From a virus, in the IMG/VR virus record IMGVR_UViG_3300010938_000636, positions 1-39,064 of that record: a DNA stretch of 39,064 nt; one strand, 5' to 3'. The position numbers and the translations under genes are program-made. Within the stretch, counting starts at the first letter, position 1, and each line of letters opens with the position of its first letter. This document shows positions 35,621 through 39,064 of this stretch, piece by piece. The notes below the pieces were generated by a model. The model ran no database searches. It was not told the origin of the DNA and worked only from the letters and a program-made list of their open reading frames with translations.

Positions 35621-36514
35621 TTGAAATTTAAATCAAATATGGAAGCAATTCGTATTGATAAAATCCATTCAACAGATGTCATTCGGTATAAAACACAAAT
35701 TCCAGGTTTTGATAATCTTTTGGGTGGAGGTTTTGTACCAGGTTCAGCAATGCTCTTTGCTGGAGAGCCAGGGGTTGGAAAAAGCACTTTCTTGCTCCAG
35801 GTTGCTAATGCTTTAGCTCAAACAGGACAAAAAGTGCTTTATGCTTCTGGAGAAGAAAATCTTACTCAAATAAAATTAAGGGCAGATAGGCTTAATACTT
35901 TGAATTCAAAGATTTGGTGTTCGGAAGCGATTGAATTGGAAAAACTTTATCAAATTATCAAAGAGCTAAACCCTCAATTCATTATTGTTGATAGTCTTCA
36001 AATGCTTTATTCTAAATCCTTAGGACATGCACCAGGTACACCCTCACAGATGAGGTACGGACTTGCTTCACTTATTGAATTTGTTAAAAGCAAAAATAAG
36101 GTTTTAATTACCATTGGTCATTCAACTAAATCAGGCTTAATCGCTGGGCTTATGACTTTACAACATATGGTAGACATTGTTTTCTTCATGACAATTGTAG
36201 AAGGAAGCGTAAGAAGAGTTTATAGCAAAAAGAACCGTTTCGGTCAATCCCAAATAGAATGGAGAGTGGAAATGACACCAGAAGGGATAAAAGATCTTGA
36301 CGATAACGTCAACAATTTAACTACTTATATGAGCTCTCATAAAACTTGTAAAACTCTAAAACTGAGTTATGAGAGAATTCAAGAGATTTTAAGAAAAAGT
36401 CTTATAAACAAATTAGTAGTTGAGAGTGATATGAAATGGTTATTCTCAAAGTCTTTTAGTAACGCCTTGACAAAAAATTTGAAGTATGATATAATATTTA
36501 AAATTGAGAAGTAA
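35621..36514 (+). CDS. RadA/Sms-like recombination ATPase core
   Basis: I take TTG 35621, with AAGGAAGAGA just upstream, as the start; ATG 35639 is the alternative and has no SD. The 297-residue protein has GEPGVGKS (48-55, Walker A), YASGEEN, FIIVDS (120-125, Walker B), HAPGTPSQMR and the RadA hallmark KNRFG (204-208). The zinc finger before the core and the Lon-like domain after it are missing, so it is a core-only version about 60% of normal length. RadA drives branch migration in recombination. It could serve phage replication or recombination. Confidence 0.88.
   Translation: MKFKSNMEAIRIDKIHSTDVIRYKTQIPGFDNLLGGGFVPGSAMLFAGEPGVGKSTFLLQVANALAQTGQKVLYASGEENLTQIKLRADRLNTLNSKIWCSEAIELEKLYQIIKELNPQFIIVDSLQMLYSKSLGHAPGTPSQMRYGLASLIEFVKSKNKVLITIGHSTKSGLIAGLMTLQHMVDIVFFMTIVEGSVRRVYSKKNRFGQSQIEWRVEMTPEGIKDLDDNVNNLTTYMSSHKTCKTLKLSYERIQEILRKSLINKLVVESDMKWLFSKSFSNALTKNLKYDIIFKIEK
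36467..36495 (+). promoter_or_regulatory. Perfect sigma70 promoter inside the RadA-like 3' end
   Basis: TTGACA (36467-36472), 17 bp and TATAAT (36490-36495), preceded by TATGA, are a 12/12 match. It would drive the next gene and the lysis module; the next ATG is 20 bases downstream. Confidence 0.8.
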
Positions 36515-36515
36515 A

Positions 36516-36773
36516 ATGAAACAAGTATTTAATGATTTATTAGAAAAACAGAAAAAATATAGAAATAGAGAAGTTCCCCTGATGGAGGTATTATTGGATG
36601 CTAACCTCAAAGAAAAACCTCATCTTGTTGACGGCAAATATTGTTCCAAATGTCATCAAGAAGCTGAAATTTATTTTGATGAAGACTGGGATATTAACCC
36701 TGAAGAAAAAACCTGTAATTTTGTAGTGTTTCCTTATTATTATTGTGATAAATGTAAAATTAGATTATCGTAG
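36516..36773 (+). CDS. Zinc-binding small protein, 85 aa
   Basis: ATG 36516 follows the RadA-like stop by one base; there is no strong SD, and the promoter gives a short leader. The product starts MKQVFNDLLEKQKKYRNREV and has CSKCHQEAEIYFDEDW and YYCDKCKIRLS, a zinc ribbon at the C-terminus. Family unknown. A hairpin and then the small lysis-region genes follow. Confidence 0.66.
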   Translation: MKQVFNDLLEKQKKYRNREVPLMEVLLDANLKEKPHLVDGKYCSKCHQEAEIYFDEDWDINPEEKTCNFVVFPYYYCDKCKIRLS

Positions 36774-36777
36774 TCAA

Positions 36778-36837
36778 GGGAGGGACAGGTTCGCTGAAGA
36801 CACTTTCTCAATCTTTCTCACCTCGCCTGTCCCTTCC
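36778..36837 (+). terminator. 12-bp hairpin (GGGAGGGACAGG/CCTGTCCCTTCC)
   Basis: Arms at 36778-36789 and 36826-36837, one G-T wobble, loop about 36 nt. No T-run follows, so termination is uncertain; the hairpin may protect mRNA or bind a factor. It ends 9 bases before an SD. Confidence 0.6.
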
Positions 36838-36853
36838 GCAAAAGAAAGGAAAT

Positions 36854-37036
36854 ATGGCTGAATTAAAAAAATGGTATTTATATACAAAAGATAATCCAGA
36901 GATAGATTGTTCCGAAGAAGTAGAAGCCGAAACAAGAAAAGAGGCGGTACAGAAATTTATTGAATTGCTGAAGCAAAAAACTAATAAAGATTACCCTGTT
37001 GAGTTAATTGAAAAATCAGTTTTATTAGTTCTTTAA
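36854..37036 (+). CDS. Hypothetical small protein, 60 aa
   Basis: ATG 36854 follows AAAGGAAAT. The product (MAELKKWYLYTKDNPEIDCS) is alpha/beta with an acidic helix (ETRKEAVQKFIELLKQKT). Similar short acidic proteins occur in phage operons. Unknown. Confidence 0.6.
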   Translation: MAELKKWYLYTKDNPEIDCSEEVEAETRKEAVQKFIELLKQKTNKDYPVELIEKSVLLVL

Positions 37037-37056
37037 TTTAAAAGAAAGGAGGCAAA

Positions 37057-37281
37057 ATGACAGAATTGGTTATTTGGATAGCTTGTGCTTTAATTTGTTA
37101 TACTATTGCCAAAAACAAAGGTCGTGACCCCATTTTAGCGTTTGCTCTTGGGTTATTATTTGGGGTTATAGCAGTTGTAATCTATTTGCTGATTAAGGGT
37201 TCGCCTGAATATGAATTGGAAAAAGCCCAAAAAAAAGTTGAAGCGATTGAGAAAAGAATCAGAAAAGGAGGTGAAAAATAA
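37057..37281 (+). CDS. Two-span small membrane protein (holin-like)
   Basis: ATG 37057 follows AAAGGAGG. The 74 residues contain two membrane helices (LVIWIACALICYTIA and ILAFALGLLFGVIAVVIYLLI) joined by a short basic loop (KNKGRDP), then a charged coil (LEKAQKKVEAIEKRIRKGGEK). Topology and its place before the endolysin fit a class II holin. The same two-helix pattern also occurs in small bacterial membrane proteins, so holin is inferred. Confidence 0.68.
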   Translation: MTELVIWIACALICYTIAKNKGRDPILAFALGLLFGVIAVVIYLLIKGSPEYELEKAQKKVEAIEKRIRKGGEK

Positions 37282-37310
37282 AGCGCCCTGTCAGGGTCCA
37301 GGATCAGTAA

Positions 37311-37601
37311 ATGACAGTAATAGAAACTGATGATCTCAAAAAAAAGACAGATTGGCAGTTGGTTAAAAAAAGAGTTTTGATAGTGGTTACTATAATAGTT
37401 TTGTTTGGCTTGCTTGCTTTGTTTTTAAAAGACCGTTGGCGAGAAGTTAAATTTGCCATTGAGCATCCAATCTTTGTCCGTGAACTACGGGAAGTATATA
37501 CCGAAGAACATAGACAGGCTGACCAGAATGTTCTCATGAGACAGAGGATGGAATTGAAACCTACTATGGCTGTAGAGGATTGGGGGAATCGGGGAAAATA
37601 G
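37311..37601 (+). CDS. Membrane-anchor protein; zero-frame partner of a predicted frameshift product
   Basis: Zero-frame product of 96 residues. A basic N-terminus (DLKKKTDWQLVKKR) is followed by one membrane helix (VLIVVTIIVLFGLLALFL), then a charged, Glu-rich periplasmic-like segment ending GNRGK and TAG. Alone it would be a single-span membrane protein. The heptamer G GGA AAA comes directly before the TAG and shifts into the endolysin frame, which would yield a fused product of about 249 residues. The SD at AGGATCAG is weak. Confidence 0.72.
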   Translation: MTVIETDDLKKKTDWQLVKKRVLIVVTIIVLFGLLALFLKDRWREVKFAIEHPIFVRELREVYTEEHRQADQNVLMRQRMELKPTMAVEDWGNRGK

Positions 37602-38059
37602 TCCCGCCTGTATCTCTCGTGCAGGCAGATGAGGGGAAAATCCGAGAGAAGGATAAAAGAACGGCGTTAAATTTTATCCTTAAAAAACATTTGGAAAATT
37701 CGCCAATGAGAGGGCTGGAAAATAGAATTGAAGCATGCGAAATTGACCCTTTATTAATACTAGCGATAGGTTATCAGGAATCTAGGTTAGGAAACGCTTA
37801 TGCGAAATGGTTTAATGACAAATATCATAATCCTTTTGGGCTTATGGCTGGCAATAGTCTTATACAATTTGGCACGTGGGAGGAAGCTATAGACGCTGAA
37901 TGTAGGTTACTTACAAGACTTATCAAGGAAAGAAGAGCAAGCACAATTAGTTTGCTGGGTGCCAGTTACGCAGCGGATAACCAGTGGCCTACCAAAGTGG
38001 AAAGTTTTTATAATCAATTATGGAAGGAACTTGAAGGGTTTCAAACTTGTGCCTTCTAA
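37580..38059 (+). CDS. Glucosaminidase-like endolysin domain (probably reached by -1 frameshift)
   Basis: The frame begins at TTG 37580 without a usable SD, inside the anchor gene. The domain (about residues 30-155) has RIEACEIDPLLILAIGYQES (catalytic Glu in YQES), YHNPFGLMAG, FGTWEEAIDAECRLL and YAADNQWPTKVESFY. This is the layout of glucosaminidase/lysozyme-like peptidoglycan hydrolases of phages and Gram-positive-type bacteria. No signal peptide of its own is seen, which fits expression as a fusion to the upstream membrane anchor, giving a membrane-exported lysin. It overlaps the anchor by 22 bases. Confidence 0.85.
   Translation: MGESGKIVPPVSLVQADEGKIREKDKRTALNFILKKHLENSPMRGLENRIEACEIDPLLILAIGYQESRLGNAYAKWFNDKYHNPFGLMAGNSLIQFGTWEEAIDAECRLLTRLIKERRASTISLLGASYAADNQWPTKVESFYNQLWKELEGFQTCAF
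37592..37649 (+). promoter_or_regulatory. Programmed -1 frameshift element (slippery site plus H-type pseudoknot)
   Basis: Slippery heptamer G GGA AAA (37592-37598) is in the zero frame, next to TAG (37599-37601). After a 7-nt spacer, stem 1 pairs GCCTG (37606-37610) with CAGGC (37622-37626). Stem 2 pairs TCTCTCG (37613-37619, in loop 1) with CGAGAGA (37643-37649), forming a pseudoknot. After slipping, reading continues AAA ATA GTC in the lysin frame. Confidence 0.78.
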
Positions 38060-38061
38060 CC

Positions 38062-38094
38062 CCTGCTTGGTTGGACGGGCAGCAACCAAGCAGG
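38062..38094 (+). other. 11-bp intergenic hairpin
   Basis: CCTGCTTGGTT (38062-38072) pairs with AACCAAGCAGG (38084-38094), loop GGACGGGCAGC. It follows the endolysin stop. Confidence 0.7.
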
Positions 38095-38110
38095 TATTAG
38101 AGGACATAAG

Positions 38111-38140
38111 AAAACTGGTTTCATCATGCAACCGGTTTTT
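38111..38140 (+). terminator. Intrinsic terminator after the lysis genes
   Basis: AAAACTGGTT (38111-38120) and AACCGGTTTT (38130-38139) form a stem with a short loop and T-run. 26 of 28 aligned bases also occur inside the methyltransferase gene at about 21063-21090. Confidence 0.75.
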
Positions 38141-38160
38141 AAATACAAGGAGTACTATAA

Positions 38161-38436
38161 ATGAAAAACAAAAAATATAGGGCAATTGACGATTGGCAGT
38201 ATGAAGAATTACCTGTAAGTAAAGAGGAGCTGGAAGAAGCAAGAAAAAAGGCAACGGCATTGATTATAGAAAGTCCGAATCACATTATGTGGCGGTCTTG
38301 TTGGATTTGTAATCACGCTCATGTCCATTTTTTAAAAGGCAAATGGGGTAATTGGGTTTTGAATTGTTTTGAATGTGGAAGATTTTTCTACGACAAGATA
38401 GATATCACAGATTACAAAGAAAAAAGTAAAAAGTAA
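38161..38436 (+). CDS. Zinc-binding protein, 91 aa
   Basis: ATG 38161 follows AAGGAGTACTATAA. After an acidic/Lys start, SCWICNHAHVHF and LNCFECGRFFYD provide two CxxC pairs and His, a zinc ribbon. The end is basic (DYKEKSKK). Unknown. First gene after the terminator at 38111, so a promoter or readthrough is needed. Confidence 0.66.
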   Translation: MKNKKYRAIDDWQYEELPVSKEELEEARKKATALIIESPNHIMWRSCWICNHAHVHFLKGKWGNWVLNCFECGRFFYDKIDITDYKEKSKK

Positions 38437-38475
38437 AAGGAAAAGTAAAATAAAAAAAGAAAAAAGGGGTAAATA

Positions 38476-38721
38476 ATGAGTGCCGATAACTACCTTTTCA
38501 TCGATAGAAAAAAGAAACCCATTGAGGTTTGGGCTTGTGTGGCTTCTCTTACAACTGAAAGTTACGAAAAGAAAAATCTTGAAGGACAAAAGGTATCTCT
38601 TATTGGAAAGGCAGAAACTTTGGAAGAGGCACTCAAAATAGCGGAAGATTATGAAAAAGAACTCGAGAGCAATGGTAGCTATATTGAATATGGGATATCA
38701 TTCAGATTATGGGCAAAATGA
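38476..38721 (+). CDS. Hypothetical phage protein, 81 aa
   Basis: ATG 38476 follows AAAAGGGGTAAAT. MSADNYLFIDRKKKPIEVWA is an N-terminal pattern seen in small phage proteins of unknown function. The middle has an acidic helix (ETLEEALKIAEDYEKELESN) and the end is a strand (YGISFRLWAK). It overlaps the next gene by 32 bases. Confidence 0.65.
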   Translation: MSADNYLFIDRKKKPIEVWACVASLTTESYEKKNLEGQKVSLIGKAETLEEALKIAEDYEKELESNGSYIEYGISFRLWAK

Positions 38722-39064
38722 AAAACAAAGTAAACTCATTAGTAAATGTTGTATGGCAGAAGTAAAAATAAGTTCTGGAACTGAGGATTTTGTTGGAGAG
38801 AAAGACAGGGGTCAAACTAATTATTATGTTTGTTTAAGATGCGGAAGGGCTTGTGAGGTTATTGGGAAGGAGGTGAAAATAATGAAAAATTATAAGAGAA
38901 ATAATAAGGAAGAAAAATTAAATTTGCCAATAATGCCGTATGGTAACTGGTATGGCGAGGAAGAACTGAAGCAAGTAATTGAAGATATCAAAAAAACTGC
39001 TTACACTGATGGTTGGAATGATGCTGTGAAGAAGTTTAATGAGAAGATTGAAAAATATTTGAAG
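38690..39064 (+). CDS. Zinc-ribbon ORF open to the window end, with internal start
   Basis: Starting at ATG 38690 (MGYHSDYGQNEKQSKLISKC), it contains SKCCMAEV and YYVCLRCGRACE, a CC...CxxC zinc site seen in small phage proteins. The frame runs without a stop to base 39064, so the 3' end is missing. At ATG 38882 an excellent SD (GGAAGGAGGTGAAAATA) marks a second in-frame start, producing MKNYKRNNKEEKLNLPIMPY. The downstream part may be translated both as part of the fusion and on its own. Confidence 0.58.
   Translation, partial: MGYHSDYGQNEKQSKLISKCCMAEVKISSGTEDFVGEKDRGQTNYYVCLRCGRACEVIGKEVKIMKNYKRNNKEEKLNLPIMPYGNWYGEEELKQVIEDIKKTAYTDGWNDAVKKFNEKIEKYLK

Noticed and set aside
1-39064. tRNA genes
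   Set aside because: I scanned intergenic regions by eye for cloverleaf arms and the TTCRA loop and saw none that was convincing; a tRNAscan-SE run would settle it.
1-39064. Recoded TGA (glycine) genetic code as in some candidate phyla
   Set aside because: Several well-supported genes end in TGA (for example at 27540 and 28567), and the large conserved proteins show no in-frame TGA.

Overview
The window looks like part of the genome of a tailed bacteriophage, or an integrated or plasmid-like form of one. It is AT-rich and has two divergent gene blocks. Everything from 1 to 24634 is on the minus strand and everything from 25810 to 39064 is on the plus strand. Between them lies about 1.1 kb of non-coding, repeat-filled DNA. 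A bacterial host is indicated by consensus sigma70 promoters with 17-bp spacers, very strong Shine-Dalgarno (SD) sequences, perfect DnaA boxes and a peptidoglycan-hydrolase-like endolysin. TGA is used as a stop codon, so the code is standard. The host phylum cannot be named from sequence alone; an uncultured, possibly candidate-phylum, bacterium is a reasonable guess.

Minus block, in transcription order. First comes a Phd-type antitoxin gene under its own operator-studded promoter, then an intein-containing DNA methyltransferase, a DUF5659-like protein, a palindromic pair of DnaA boxes, a possible nuclease and a second DNA methyltransferase. Next are a divergent RNase HII and several small membrane and zinc-ribbon proteins. 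A six-gene glycosyltransferase/methyltransferase cluster (13 to 17 kb plus 11.6 kb) follows, then a ParB-like protein, both terminase subunits, an intein-containing portal and a Mu-F-like head protein. Last are small virion proteins, a beta-rich structural gene interrupted by a group I intron, a glycosyltransferase-methyltransferase fusion and a beta-helix tail-fibre/tailspike-like protein running off the left edge. This block combines DNA modification, packaging, head and tail genes, and surface-glycan modification.

Plus block. About 25 small genes, many starting with an almost invariant AAAGGAGGTGAGAA-type SD, alternate with long RNA hairpins. Recognisable products are two RadC-like JAMM proteins, a YubB/DUF1281-like protein, a radical SAM protein, a DpnD/PcfM-like protein, a miniature ATPase-less Mg-chelatase/ComM-like protein, a RadA-like recombination ATPase, and a lysis module of small membrane proteins with a glucosaminidase-like endolysin. 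This is probably the early/middle region, with lysis near its end.

The strongest unusual signals are: (1) a textbook -1 frameshift cassette (slippery G GGA AAA, 7-nt spacer, H-type pseudoknot) that would join a membrane anchor to the endolysin; (2) six intergenic hairpins with covarying stems and a conserved 13-nt loop (YCCTANANGGCTM); (3) a compact group I intron in a virion gene followed by a truncated LAGLIDADG gene; (4) an array of at least a dozen CTATA/TATAG dyads between the divergent arms; (5) two adjacent structured RNA regions at 30174-30448; and (6) repeated promoter, structured leader, terminator arrangements ahead of structural genes. Functions of most small proteins are unknown.
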